From Actinomycetes bacterium (GTDB lineage Bacteria; Auribacterota; JAJCYG01): a DNA stretch of 64,000 nt. The notes beneath the pieces are model-generated. The model saw only the letters and a program-made list of their open reading frames with translations. It ran no database searches and was not told where the DNA came from. Location of the stretch: assembly GCA_029263055.1 (NCBI GenBank), contig JAJCYG010000095.1:1-64000 (forward strand). Direction: 5' to 3'. Below are positions 27,519 through 37,348 of the stretch, piece by piece. Both the position numbers and the translations under genes were made by a program. Each line of letters starts with the position of its first letter. Position 1 is the first letter of the stretch.

Positions 27519-28996
27519 GTTTAAAGATTTACGATAGCGCTCTTCGAAAAAAAGTCGCTTTCCAACCTTTAATTCCCAATCAAGTTAAAATCTATGTGTG
27601 CGGTGTGACCGTGTATGACCATTGTCATATTGGGCATGGGCGTGCTTATGTCACGTTTGATTTAATGGTCCGTTATCTCAAGTTTTTGGGATTTGAAGTG
27701 ACTTACGTCCGTAATATCACTGATATTGATGACAAAATCATTAATAAAGCTAAAGAAATTTCTGGGGATCTTCCTTTATTAGAGAAAACTAAAAAAGTAA
27801 CAGAAGAGTTTACCGGGATTTTTCATGAAACCATGGATAAGTTAGGATTGCTTAAGCCTGATCAGGAGCCACGTGCTACAGATCATATTGCTGAGATGAT
27901 CCAATTGATCGAACAACTCATTAAGAATGGGGTTGCTTATCAGAATGGAAGCGATGTCTGGTTTGATATTGACCAATGGAAAGAATATGGCTCTCTTTCT
28001 GGGAAGGCTTTGGAAGACCTTAAAGCAGGCGCGCGCGTTGAAGTGGCTGCGCAAAAGAAAAATCCATTAGATTTTGCGCTTTGGAAAGGGAGCAAGGAAG
28101 GGGAACCTTCTTGGGACGCTCCTTGGGGAGAAGGACGACCTGGATGGCACTTAGAATGCAGCGCCATGTCGATGAAATATCTTGGAGCTCCATTTGATAT
28201 TCATGGCGGGGGTCAAGATTTGCTCTTTCCGCATCATGAAAATGAAAAAGCCCAATCAGAAGCGGGGACCGGAAAAGAATTTGCGAAGTATTGGTTGCAC
28301 AATGGTTTTGTGACAATCAATCAAGAAAAGATGTCTAAGTCGTTGGGAAACTTCTTTATTTTAAAAGATGTATTTGAACGTTTTAACCCAATGGTAGTTC
28401 GTTACTATTATTTAACGCAGCATTATCGAACGCCTATGGAATTTAATGTTGAAGTATTAGAAGAAATCCAAGAACCGTATCGTAAAATACAAAATTGTTT
28501 GTCTTTAACCGATTTGTTAATTCAAAAACAAGGCCTAAAAGAACTGGATCCAGCCTCGATTTCAGACTCTAAGTCGATTCAGCAATTCAAATCTTATATG
28601 GATGATGATTTTAATACCCCTAAAGCTTTAGCGTTAATTCACGAATTAGTCGGTGCCATCAACGGAGAACGTGAAAAAAGAAAAGAAGAGACCCTGCTTC
28701 TGGAAAATGTGGCTGCCTTAAAATTGATTTTGTCTGTTCTAGGCCTTCAGTTTAATGAAGAGAAGGTGGAATTGATTGGGGATGGAGCTCAAGAAAAATA
28801 TTTAACAGAAGAAAAGGTGCAGGAGTTATTGCAGTCTGATTGTAGTTTAGAGCAATTGCATCTTTTAGCGCAGTCACGTCAAGATTTGCGTAAACAAAAA
28901 CGGTTTGATTTAGCTGATGCGATTCGAGATAAAATCGCTGAATCAGGTTATGTTTTAGAAGACACTCCAGAAGGGGCACGGTTAAGAAAACAATGA
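27515..28996 (+). CDS. cysS: Cysteinyl-tRNA synthetase
   Basis: Charges tRNA-Cys. 493 residues with VCGVTVYDHCHIGHGRAYVTFD (HIGH and zinc ligands), GWHLECSAMSMKYLG, the zinc-site GGGQDLLFPHHENEKAQSE and KMSKSLGN. The C-terminal helical domain is complete. The start overlaps gltX by ATGA and the stop overlaps tmk by ATGA. Confidence 0.97.
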   Translation: MSLKIYDSALRKKVAFQPLIPNQVKIYVCGVTVYDHCHIGHGRAYVTFDLMVRYLKFLGFEVTYVRNITDIDDKIINKAKEISGDLPLLEKTKKVTEEFTGIFHETMDKLGLLKPDQEPRATDHIAEMIQLIEQLIKNGVAYQNGSDVWFDIDQWKEYGSLSGKALEDLKAGARVEVAAQKKNPLDFALWKGSKEGEPSWDAPWGEGRPGWHLECSAMSMKYLGAPFDIHGGGQDLLFPHHENEKAQSEAGTGKEFAKYWLHNGFVTINQEKMSKSLGNFFILKDVFERFNPMVVRYYYLTQHYRTPMEFNVEVLEEIQEPYRKIQNCLSLTDLLIQKQGLKELDPASISDSKSIQQFKSYMDDDFNTPKALALIHELVGAINGEREKRKEETLLLENVAALKLILSVLGLQFNEEKVELIGDGAQEKYLTEEKVQELLQSDCSLEQLHLLAQSRQDLRKQKRFDLADAIRDKIAESGYVLEDTPEGARLRKQ

Positions 28997-29646
28997 GTGG
29001 ACTCTTTATCACATTTGAAGGAGCTGATGGATGTGGCAAAACCACTCAAGTGGAATTGTTTCACCAATATTTGCAGGACCAGCAAATCCCCAATGTCTTG
29101 ACCGAAGAGCCAGGCGGAACTTCTTTAGGGCGTGAGATTAAGGCTTTGTTGCTCGATCAAAAGTATGGAAAGCTCGCTCCAACAACTGAATTATTGCTTT
29201 TTGCTGCGGCGCGAGCTCAGCACGTGGCACATTTGATTCGACCGGCATTAGCTGAAGGTAAGTGTGTGGTGAGCTCTCGTTTTGCGGATGCCACTACGGT
29301 TTATCAAGGGGTGGCTCGTGGGCTTGATTTAGATCTAATTTTAGAGCTTGGAGAAGTAGCTACAGAGGGGTTGAAGCCAGACATCACCTTTTTACTCGAC
29401 TTAGACCCTAAAATTGGGTTAAAACGAGCTCAAGAGACTGAGAAATCCACAGCTCGAAAAGGGGAAATGGATAAGATTGAAGCTGAAGGAATCGCCTTTC
29501 AGAAAAAGGTGCGTCAAGGTTATCTTGATTTAGCACATGATGAACCGAGTCGGTTTCATATTATTTCAGCTGATCAAACGGTTGAAGCGATTCATTTGGA
29601 GATTGTGACTTACTTTGAGTCTGTTTTTAAGAAAGATTTAATTTAA
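28993..29646 (+). CDS. tmk: Thymidylate kinase
   Basis: Phosphorylates dTMP to dTDP. 217 residues with P-loop FEGADGCGKTTQ, TEEPGGTSLGREIK, the dTMP-binding region LFAAARAQHV, and SSRFADATTVYQGVARGLD. Placement directly before the DNA polymerase III delta' gene, with a 1-nt overlap, is a common arrangement. Confidence 0.96.
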   Translation: MSGLFITFEGADGCGKTTQVELFHQYLQDQQIPNVLTEEPGGTSLGREIKALLLDQKYGKLAPTTELLLFAAARAQHVAHLIRPALAEGKCVVSSRFADATTVYQGVARGLDLDLILELGEVATEGLKPDITFLLDLDPKIGLKRAQETEKSTARKGEMDKIEAEGIAFQKKVRQGYLDLAHDEPSRFHIISADQTVEAIHLEIVTYFESVFKKDLI

Positions 29647-30659
29647 TGGCATTAAAAGAGATTGTCGGACATGCGTCACAAATAAAGATTTTTCAGTCTT
29701 CAATTCAAAAGGGAACATTGGCTCATGCCTATCTCTTCTCTGGATTAGAAGGAATTGGAAAAGAGAAATGTGCACGTGAATTAACAAAGGTTCTCAATTG
29801 TGAAAAAGGGGGAGCTGATAGTTGTGATACGTGCTCTGTGTGCCTACGAATCGATGGAGAGACTTTTTCAGATTTTCATGTCATTGTGCCAAGCGGAGCT
29901 TCTCGAACTATTAAAATTGATGATGTGCAAAAAGTTCAAAAGAGTTTGAATCTTTCTCGTTATGAAGGAAAAGCAAAAGTGATTCTTTTTACTGAAGCAG
30001 ATTGTTTGAATGAAGCTGCTTCTAATGCGCTTCTAAAAATTTTAGAAGAACCCGTGGAAAAGACCTATTTCTTTTTGATTACAGCCAATCATGAGGCTGT
30101 TCTGCCGACGATTCGTTCTCGGTGCCGACAAGTCCCTTTTTATCCTTTGGCTGACTCTGAAGTGGAGCAGATTTTGACTCAGAGTGAGGTAAAAGATCCG
30201 ACTCAAAGAGAGTTTTTGGTGCGGCTCAGTGAAGGGAGTATTGGAAGAGCGCTTCGCTTTTTTGAAGAGAAGGGACGGCAATTGCGCCAGAGTGTGATAA
30301 AATTTGCGCTTTCTAAAAGTTCGTCACCCACTGAGGCATTGTTTGCTTCAGAGCAATTTCAAAAGAGTGTTGAACAAGATAAAGCTTATTTGTGGGATAT
30401 TTTAAAAATATTTGAAGGTGTGTATCGCGATTTATTAATGTTGCAGATTGCTGGAAATGAGAAGCAACTCTTAAACCCAGATTGGGCACAAGGGCTTAAT
30501 CAGCAAAAAGATCTTTATACTGTCGATCAGTTAGAAGCAAAAGTCATAATGATTGAACGCATTCGAACAGATCTCCATATGAACATTCAAGTTAAGTTTG
30601 CTTTGGATTACTTATTGTTATTTTTAATTGATAAAGAAAAGAGTTTGGCAAGTCACTAA
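29646..30659 (+). CDS. holB: DNA polymerase III delta' subunit
   Basis: Clamp-loader subunit. 337 residues: KEIVGHASQIKIFQSSIQKGTLAHAYLFSGLEGIGKEK is the AAA+ N-terminal start with a P-loop-like segment. A zinc module CEKGGADSCDTCSVC follows, then DDVQKVQKSLNLS, NALLKILEEPVEKTYFFLIT and the SRC motif (IRSRCRQVPF). A C-terminal helical domain completes it. It ends 1 nt before the metG start codon. Confidence 0.9.
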   Translation: MALKEIVGHASQIKIFQSSIQKGTLAHAYLFSGLEGIGKEKCARELTKVLNCEKGGADSCDTCSVCLRIDGETFSDFHVIVPSGASRTIKIDDVQKVQKSLNLSRYEGKAKVILFTEADCLNEAASNALLKILEEPVEKTYFFLITANHEAVLPTIRSRCRQVPFYPLADSEVEQILTQSEVKDPTQREFLVRLSEGSIGRALRFFEEKGRQLRQSVIKFALSKSSSPTEALFASEQFQKSVEQDKAYLWDILKIFEGVYRDLLMLQIAGNEKQLLNPDWAQGLNQQKDLYTVDQLEAKVIMIERIRTDLHMNIQVKFALDYLLLFLIDKEKSLASH

Positions 30660-30660
30660 G

Positions 30661-32190
30661 ATGAAAAAAATATATATCACAACCCCATTATACTATGTGA
30701 ATTCAACCCTGACTGTTGGGGGTGCGTACACAACCATTATGGCGGATATATTGGCCCGTTATCATCGTTATTCAGGCCGTCAAGTCCATTTTTTGACCGG
30801 TTCTGACGAACATGGCGAAAAGATTTTAAAAGAAGCAAAAGAAGCAGGGAAAACACCTAAACAATTAGCCGATGAAATTGTCTCTCATTTTCAATTGTTA
30901 TGGGAAAAATTAGAAATTACTCACGATGATTTTATTCGTACAACAGATGAGCGTCATGAGCGAATCGTTCAAAAAGTGTTTGCTAAGTTAAAAGAAAAAG
31001 GACTGATTTATAAAGGTTCTTATGAAGGACTTTATTGCACGCCATGTGAATCCTTTTTATTAGAGAGCCATCTTGAAGAGGGGAAATGCCCTCAGTGTCA
31101 TCGCAAAGTAGACACCATTAAAGAAGAAAACTACTTCTTTAAAATGTCTGAATTTCAAAAACCATTAGAAGCATTAATGAGCAATGAGTCTCATGAATTT
31201 GTTTATCCTCCCTTTCGTCAAAATGAAGTGCGCAATCGCGTGCTTGAAGGAATGCGTGATGTTTCTATTAGCCGTTCTGTGGAATGGGGTATTCCGATCG
31301 AAGGGGAAAAAGATCAATTTTTATGGGTTTGGTTTGATGCGCTCGTGAACTATATTTCGGCAATTGGCTATGGAGAAAACGAAGAACTTTTTCTCTCTTG
31401 TTGGCCTGCAGACATTCACTTTCTTGGAAAAGATATTTTGTGGTTTCATGCTGTTTTGTGGCCAGCTATGCTTTTAGCTTTAGATCTTCCTGTACCCAAT
31501 ACTGTTTTTGGGCATGGATGGTGGACTTTTGGTGGGGAGAAAATTTCTAAATCTAAAGGGCATAAGGCAGATCCTCTTGAAATTATTGATGAATATGGAG
31601 CGGACGCGCTCCGGTATTTCTTAGCCCGTGAAATAGCTTTAGGTAGTGATGGTGAGTTTAGTGTGGAAGCATTAGAGACTCGTTTTAATACCGACTTAGC
31701 AAATGACCTTGGGAACTTGTTGTCGCGTTCTCTTTCGATGTTAGAAAAATACCGAGAAGGAAAAATACCTAAAACAGATTCATTGGATGATTTGGATAAA
31801 GAAGTGATTCAATTAATTGAAAAAACAATTGAATCGTATCATCAACAGATGCCTAAAGCAGATTACTTTAATGCGTTAAAACAAATTTGGCTAGCTGTTC
31901 AAAGAGTGAATAAATATATTGAAGAAAAAATGCCATGGAAGTTAGCTAAAGATCCTGAAAAAAGTCAGGAACTTGATAATACATTGGCAATTCTCTGCGG
32001 AAGTTTAAAAACATTTGCTTATCTTGTAGCTCCAGTGATGCCTCAAAGTGCTCAGAAAATGTTGGATCAATTGGGACTGGATCAAAAGATTGATTTTGAC
32101 TCCTTTTCAGAGTACTTAAATATCTCTTTCCTACCAGAGGGACATACAGTCTCTAAAGAGAGATTTCCTCTTTTTCCTAAGTCCAACTAA
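30661..32190 (+). CDS. metG: Methionyl-tRNA synthetase with atypical HIGH motif
   Basis: Charges tRNA-Met. ATG 30661 (MKKIYITTPLYYVN) matches family N-termini; the upstream in-frame start at 30628 lies inside holB. 509 residues. The zinc-knuckle insertion CTPCESFLLESHLEEGKCPQC, KISKSKG for KMSKS, GSDEHGEKI and WFDALVNYISAIGY are all typical. However, the HIGH signature after YYVN reads L-T-V-G-G-A-Y, so both histidines of the usual P-H-I-G-H-A-Y are missing. There is no C-terminal tRNA-binding extension. It is the last gene of the ispD-metG operon. Confidence 0.93.
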   Translation: MKKIYITTPLYYVNSTLTVGGAYTTIMADILARYHRYSGRQVHFLTGSDEHGEKILKEAKEAGKTPKQLADEIVSHFQLLWEKLEITHDDFIRTTDERHERIVQKVFAKLKEKGLIYKGSYEGLYCTPCESFLLESHLEEGKCPQCHRKVDTIKEENYFFKMSEFQKPLEALMSNESHEFVYPPFRQNEVRNRVLEGMRDVSISRSVEWGIPIEGEKDQFLWVWFDALVNYISAIGYGENEELFLSCWPADIHFLGKDILWFHAVLWPAMLLALDLPVPNTVFGHGWWTFGGEKISKSKGHKADPLEIIDEYGADALRYFLAREIALGSDGEFSVEALETRFNTDLANDLGNLLSRSLSMLEKYREGKIPKTDSLDDLDKEVIQLIEKTIESYHQQMPKADYFNALKQIWLAVQRVNKYIEEKMPWKLAKDPEKSQELDNTLAILCGSLKTFAYLVAPVMPQSAQKMLDQLGLDQKIDFDSFSEYLNISFLPEGHTVSKERFPLFPKSN

Positions 32191-32218
32191 AAACGCTACT
32201 TGTATCTGTTGTAACTCA

Positions 32219-32247
32219 TTGACAAAGCGATACTTATTTGGTATAGT
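32219..32247 (+). promoter_or_regulatory. sigma70 promoter of the 1643-residue exported protein
   Basis: TTGACA (32219-32224), exactly 17 nt, then TATAGT (32242-32247). The start codon is at 32261, so the expected transcript would carry only about 6-7 nt before AUG and no Shine-Dalgarno is present. Confidence 0.8.
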
Positions 32248-32260
32248 TTCTTTCTTATTT

Positions 32261-35200
32261 ATGAATACTACTTTCTCAAGTCGTTTGGCTTTATTAGTTT
32301 TGTGTTTATCCATTGCTCTCAATCCTATTCCACAGAGTGCTAACACCCAATTTCTGTCTCCAGCTTCTTCTTTTTCAGCTCATGTCACATGGGGAAATGG
32401 GGTGAGTCGAGAACAAGCCGATCAAATGATTAAACAAATAAGCAATGATTGGTTAATTTTGTCTAAAGGCTTTCCACTTGATTCTGAACTCTTTAAAGCA
32501 ACCTTAGCTCATCTAGAAGAGTTGAAGGAATTTGCTCCAACAACATTGATGAACCTTATTCTAAGAAATGAATTTCCTGAGGCAAAGCAATTTAGAAAAG
32601 CGCTTAAGGAGTATTTAGTTTTTTTAAATCGAGATCGTTTGGGAGGCTTTAATGATGCATTTTTAGATGAGTTTATTAAAGAGATTTTTCAAAAACTATT
32701 TTCAGGAATGGTTTTTCGACTCAGTCCCAAAAATAAAATTCCTGGTTTCTTAAAAGGGAGCGAAGCTGTTGAACCTGGTTTTCATATAGAGGGGAGTTCT
32801 GATGAGCATTACCTTGTTGAAACCGTGAGGCATCGAGCCGATCTGTTAGATCGAAGCTTTATTCGAATTTCGTCTAAGGGAGTTTTATTTGTTGGAGACA
32901 TGGGAATAGGGATATTTGATCGAAAGCATTTTATTTTAAAAGGAAAAAAAACCTTTAAAGGAATCCCTGATGAAATACTCCGGTACTATAAGGACTTGGA
33001 TGGGAAAAAATATACCTTTCTTCCTGTTCGAAGTTCAACCCCTTTATTTTATTGGGAGCCACGCGGGATAGACTCATTGGTTTTTGTTGAAGGTAAAAAA
33101 ATAGGAGAAGAAGGAGTGCTCTTTTCTGGTCCAAAGACTCATCTTGGGTATTCCGTGAACAAGCATGGAAAGGATGAAGAGAGACAAATTGACTTTGATT
33201 TTGAAGGGGTGGGGGAATTTAATGGAAAAAAAGTTTACCTTCAGGAGAATAATGAGGTCAATCGACCTTATCCTAGAATTGAAATAATGGGGGGGGAAGT
33301 CTATTTGTTTCGTGAAGTCAATAAAGAGCCGTTAGCAACCGGTGTTTTAGCTTATTACGATGTGTTGGTTAATGGACTTGTCACATTAGATTACCAGCCG
33401 ATTTTATTTCACTCGAGCGGGATTGTTGATCTACAATTAGGCACACGCTTTTCTCCTTCATTTTTAACCTCTCGTTTTTTACATGGAGCACTTGAAAGTA
33501 AGCTCGTTGAAATGGCGTATCAAGGGGTGCCTGAAAAAGTAACTGAACAGGCGATTATTGAAAAAACACATGCTGTGGCTGAAGCTCTTGATCGTGTGGT
33601 TGAAGGGGTTTTAGGAGAGCCGTTAAGTCGTGTGGAACGGTTACATCGAAAATACTTTCAGCTTTCTAAGCACTATGAATCTCTAAAAGAGCGTCCTCAT
33701 CCATTGTATGGTTTAAGACAAGAAATCGACTATGAAACCTTGCCTGAACTGGTTGAAGTGTTACTGGAGTCATTTGGGAATCAGAGAGGTTTGGGATTTA
33801 CGGTTGAAGGTTTATGGGCCTTTTTTACAACGTCAAAAAGTGATGGAGGAAAGTTCTGGGTGCCGACGCAAGAATCTCAAAAGCTATATGCACAGCTCGA
33901 TCGTATCTTAGACAAACTCTACATCTATTCAAATGGGCATATAGGGCGTATTCAAGTCAATGGGAAGTACTACTACTTTAGCTTTACAGGTTATCCCTAT
34001 AGTCGATTAAAAGATTCTGTTAAAAATGATAAAGAGGTTAGACAAGAGTCTTTAAGAACTTTCTTTGAGTTGATGGAGGAATTAAGTCGAGTTAAAATTT
34101 CTGATTCTGGGCGCATTAGTTCTAGTGCTCATAGAGCTTTAAAAGAATTGCAGACTCTTGTGCACGGTATTAAAAATCTCCATTTAAAGCAGTTTTTTTC
34201 TTTTGCTATTTATAGACAGTTAATGAAGCATGCTCAAGCAGCTTGGTATGACAAGCATCATATGATGGTGAGTGAATATCTAGACGTGTTGAAAATTTTA
34301 AATGTCATTCCTGTTTTAAATAAAATGAAAAAAGCAGATATTCCTGAAGCAATTTATCCTGAACTTTTTGTTCTATTGATGACTAAAGGGGGAAGTGAAA
34401 ATAGAGGTGTGTTGATCAAGCGATTAGAAGCTTATCTTGTACAAGACCCAAAAGCCCCTTGGATAGCAACAGCTCTACCGTTGTTAATTGATAGCGCAGT
34501 AGAGCCAGAATGGGGAGTGAGCGTGATCAAAGAGGCTTCTTCTCTTATGTTTGACTATCGTAAACCTGTCTTGAACGCTCTTAAAAAGAATCGAGTACGA
34601 CTCAATGGATGGGAAAACCTTTCTTCCGATGATATGGATGATGTTTTACTCCCTTTATACCGCGAAATGGGACTTGATTATGTCTCTGGAGTCCGGTTTC
34701 TAATGCGTTTGGCTGACGATTCGCCGGCATTAAGTTTACAAGCAACACGCATTCTAGTGAATCTCTTTGATAAAGATTACTTCGACCTATTTTATAGGAA
34801 AAAAATGATTAAATTTTCTCAACTTAGAGACGAAGCGATACAACTTTTGATCACAAAATCATTTTCCAAAGAAGAAGAGATTGCTGTTGTTGCTTTAGAG
34901 GGATTAAGACGGATGCAAGCCCCACATCAAATCATTAAACCTTTTTACAAAGCGTATCAACAAGTGGTTCATGAACAGACTGTTTCTCCAAAGGTGCTTG
35001 AAACATGGCATGACATTGTTCAGGAGCAAGCAAAGATACAAAAATCTTTTCAGGAAAAAAAGGCTGGACCGAAAAAAGAGAGAGAACCTTTACTCCAAGA
35101 GGAAGTCTATCGGATCATGGAAAAGAGATTGGAAAAGGGGTTTATTCTAACATTTGATGATTTAGCTAGTGATGTGTTAAAAAAGTTTCCATTGGAATCA

Positions 35201-37192
35201 GATCTTAAGATTCAAGAATATTATGACTTGAGAAACGGCCTGTTTAGAGCGTTGATCTCTTTTGTGAATTCGTATAAAGCCGATGAAAAAAGAGTGCAGA
35301 TACTGTTTAAGCGTCCTGATGAATTTGCTGATTTTATCAAAGTCTACTTAGAAGAGCTTAATGGTGTATTGCCACTCGTTGATCTAATAGACTGGCTCGA
35401 AGAGCATACTCGAATAGAGTTTATGGTTCGTTATTTTCGTCAGTATATTAATAATACTATATTGAATTTGAGTGGATCTCGAGTTGCCCATTACAACAAT
35501 CGAGATTCTTTATACGCCTTTTCTATGCCGATAAAAGAGATGCCTCCAAGGTTATTTTCAAAAGCTCAACTCCTTTACTCTAAGTATGCTTCAACAGAGG
35601 AGCGTTTTAATGAACTCGAATTTTTGGAAAGAAGTTTAAGGTTATTTTTAAAAAGAGATAATAAGAGACAAGTAAAATCACACATACAAATCTTAGAAGG
35701 CATTCTTTATTTAACTAATGTGGCAGATTCTCCAATACGTTTGAAGGCAACAGAGATGTTGGTTGGTACTTATTTTAATGAGCCGAAGAGCCATGAATTT
35801 TATTCACCCGCATTAAAAAGTGTTCTTTCATTGCCGTTGCTTAAAGGGATTGATCCTTATTTTGTCAACTTGCGAGAGGCTAATATTATTGCCTTGCTTC
35901 ATCCTGGTATTTCTCCCTTTCTCAAAAAACCTATTTTAGATGAGCTTTTTGAACAGGTGCTTGCAGATCTACCTCAAAAAGAAGAGAAAAGGGTGTTAAA
36001 CGCTGTTTTTCTCGCTTTAGAAGATCCTTATCTTTCTCCATTAATTTTCTCTATGGTGGTTCATTTTCTTGATTACCTTCAATCAATAAGCATAGATACA
36101 AAAATGAGAAAGAGGTTGATTCAACGGTTTCAAGAGTTGATGACTGATACTCAAGTCCGAAAGGTGTTTAATAAGGTTTTAAAAAGAGGGCTTCTTAGAG
36201 AGGTGCGACTTATGCTGGTTTTAATCTCTGAAACAAATCTATTTAAATATATTCATTTAATCGATCTTAGATCGGTTTTAAATAATAAAAATATTTCCTT
36301 TTTGACATTTAAAAACATTGTCAAACAAGTCCTTAAGCAAGATCGTGAAGACCTTGATATTTTATTTGATCTATTGGGTCGTTTTCCAAATGAAACATCA
36401 AATCAAGAATATGAGAAGTTTTTAATCACAGGCTTGCTTCCTCGCTTTTTTACTTCAACCGTTATAGAAATTGCGATTGAAAAACTTTTAGACTCTGAGG
36501 CTGCTGACTATCAAGCGTTAGTTAGAGTCTTAACACACATTTTACCCGCAAAAAAATCTGAAACTAGAGCGGCTTACCGAATAGGGAATATGCATTTAAT
36601 GGAGGCTGCTTCTGAGAATGGAGAATGGCGTATTCATGGAAATCCTCAATTAGCCCTCCAATTAGCAGATGAATTAGGTATTCCAACAAAGCTATTTTTA
36701 CAAGCAAACTTGTATCATGAATTGGCTCATGTTCTTTTTTGGATTTATTTGGGAAGAGATTGGGGCGCTCGAGTTGAAGAAGCGATGATTCAAGAGTCTC
36801 CTGATGTAAGAGACATTTGGAAAAATGCAAAACAATTGTTTCGCCAAGAATTTGGTTACTCGAACGAAGAGAGTAGAGAAGAATTAATCGTAAAGATTTT
36901 TGAATCTCTCTTTGTTGATCAGGAACATCGTGTAGCCGGTATTCAAAATAAAACTTTAGCCAAATCGTTAAGGAGTGTTGCTCCAATTCTTATTCAAACG
37001 TTAGATTTAATGGGATTAGGACGATTAAAGGTGAAGTTGATTAAAAAAGATGGAGAGACTCATAAGGAATGGTTGATCCGAACCACTAAAGCAATTCAAA
37101 AGCATGGCCTTCAAATAGATTTTACCCATAAGCAACACCTCTTAGAATCCCATTGCACCCCTGAGAGTTCTAGTATAGAATTTTCACTCTAG
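32261..37192 (+). CDS. Very large exported protein with C-terminal HExxH motif
   Basis: 1643 residues; not a family I can name. ATG 32261 is chosen because it sits just after a consensus promoter and opens a signal peptide (LALLVLCLSIALNPIPQSANT, then FLSPASSF). The in-frame TTG at 32219 is the -35 box itself. The body is largely helical and polar. Residues about 700-1000 and 1200-1450 look like irregular HEAT-like helical pairs, a weak impression. Near the C-terminus YHELAHVLF gives an HExxH zinc motif (His1486-Glu-Leu-Ala-His1490), followed by the acid-rich NEESREELIVKIFESLF. It is possibly an exported metallopeptidase. It has no operon partner, and tRNA-Gly follows on the other strand. Confidence 0.8.
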   Translation: MNTTFSSRLALLVLCLSIALNPIPQSANTQFLSPASSFSAHVTWGNGVSREQADQMIKQISNDWLILSKGFPLDSELFKATLAHLEELKEFAPTTLMNLILRNEFPEAKQFRKALKEYLVFLNRDRLGGFNDAFLDEFIKEIFQKLFSGMVFRLSPKNKIPGFLKGSEAVEPGFHIEGSSDEHYLVETVRHRADLLDRSFIRISSKGVLFVGDMGIGIFDRKHFILKGKKTFKGIPDEILRYYKDLDGKKYTFLPVRSSTPLFYWEPRGIDSLVFVEGKKIGEEGVLFSGPKTHLGYSVNKHGKDEERQIDFDFEGVGEFNGKKVYLQENNEVNRPYPRIEIMGGEVYLFREVNKEPLATGVLAYYDVLVNGLVTLDYQPILFHSSGIVDLQLGTRFSPSFLTSRFLHGALESKLVEMAYQGVPEKVTEQAIIEKTHAVAEALDRVVEGVLGEPLSRVERLHRKYFQLSKHYESLKERPHPLYGLRQEIDYETLPELVEVLLESFGNQRGLGFTVEGLWAFFTTSKSDGGKFWVPTQESQKLYAQLDRILDKLYIYSNGHIGRIQVNGKYYYFSFTGYPYSRLKDSVKNDKEVRQESLRTFFELMEELSRVKISDSGRISSSAHRALKELQTLVHGIKNLHLKQFFSFAIYRQLMKHAQAAWYDKHHMMVSEYLDVLKILNVIPVLNKMKKADIPEAIYPELFVLLMTKGGSENRGVLIKRLEAYLVQDPKAPWIATALPLLIDSAVEPEWGVSVIKEASSLMFDYRKPVLNALKKNRVRLNGWENLSSDDMDDVLLPLYREMGLDYVSGVRFLMRLADDSPALSLQATRILVNLFDKDYFDLFYRKKMIKFSQLRDEAIQLLITKSFSKEEEIAVVALEGLRRMQAPHQIIKPFYKAYQQVVHEQTVSPKVLETWHDIVQEQAKIQKSFQEKKAGPKKEREPLLQEEVYRIMEKRLEKGFILTFDDLASDVLKKFPLESDLKIQEYYDLRNGLFRALISFVNSYKADEKRVQILFKRPDEFADFIKVYLEELNGVLPLVDLIDWLEEHTRIEFMVRYFRQYINNTILNLSGSRVAHYNNRDSLYAFSMPIKEMPPRLFSKAQLLYSKYASTEERFNELEFLERSLRLFLKRDNKRQVKSHIQILEGILYLTNVADSPIRLKATEMLVGTYFNEPKSHEFYSPALKSVLSLPLLKGIDPYFVNLREANIIALLHPGISPFLKKPILDELFEQVLADLPQKEEKRVLNAVFLALEDPYLSPLIFSMVVHFLDYLQSISIDTKMRKRLIQRFQELMTDTQVRKVFNKVLKRGLLREVRLMLVLISETNLFKYIHLIDLRSVLNNKNISFLTFKNIVKQVLKQDREDLDILFDLLGRFPNETSNQEYEKFLITGLLPRFFTSTVIEIAIEKLLDSEAADYQALVRVLTHILPAKKSETRAAYRIGNMHLMEAASENGEWRIHGNPQLALQLADELGIPTKLFLQANLYHELAHVLFWIYLGRDWGARVEEAMIQESPDVRDIWKNAKQLFRQEFGYSNEESREELIVKIFESLFVDQEHRVAGIQNKTLAKSLRSVAPILIQTLDLMGLGRLKVKLIKKDGETHKEWLIRTTKAIQKHGLQIDFTHKQHLLESHCTPESSSIEFSL

Positions 37193-37200
37193 AGCTAAAT

Positions 37201-37274
37201 TGGAGCGGGTGAAGGGAATCGAACCCTCGTAACTAGCTTGGGAAGCTAGCGCTCTGCCATTGAGCTACACCCGC
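37201..37274 (-). tRNA. tRNA-Gly (anticodon CCC)
   Basis: On the minus strand the acceptor stem GCGGGTG/CACCCGC, D-stem GCTC/GAGC, anticodon stem CTAGC/GCTAG with loop TTCCCAA (anticodon CCC, reading GGG), T-arm GAGGG-TTCGATT-CCCTT, U discriminator and encoded CCA are all present. It is 74 nt including CCA. It is isolated, 8 nt beyond the stop of the large exported protein gene and convergent with it. Confidence 0.95.
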
Positions 37275-37348
37275 ACATCAGGCACTGACAACGTGGAATC
37301 ATAGTAAATATAGGTACATTTTCAAGGTTAATTTTATAAGGGATCAAC

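Noticed and set aside
32219..32260. TTG start at 32219 for the large exported protein
   Set aside because: That TTG is the first three bases of the -35 box TTGACA, so it would not be in the transcript.
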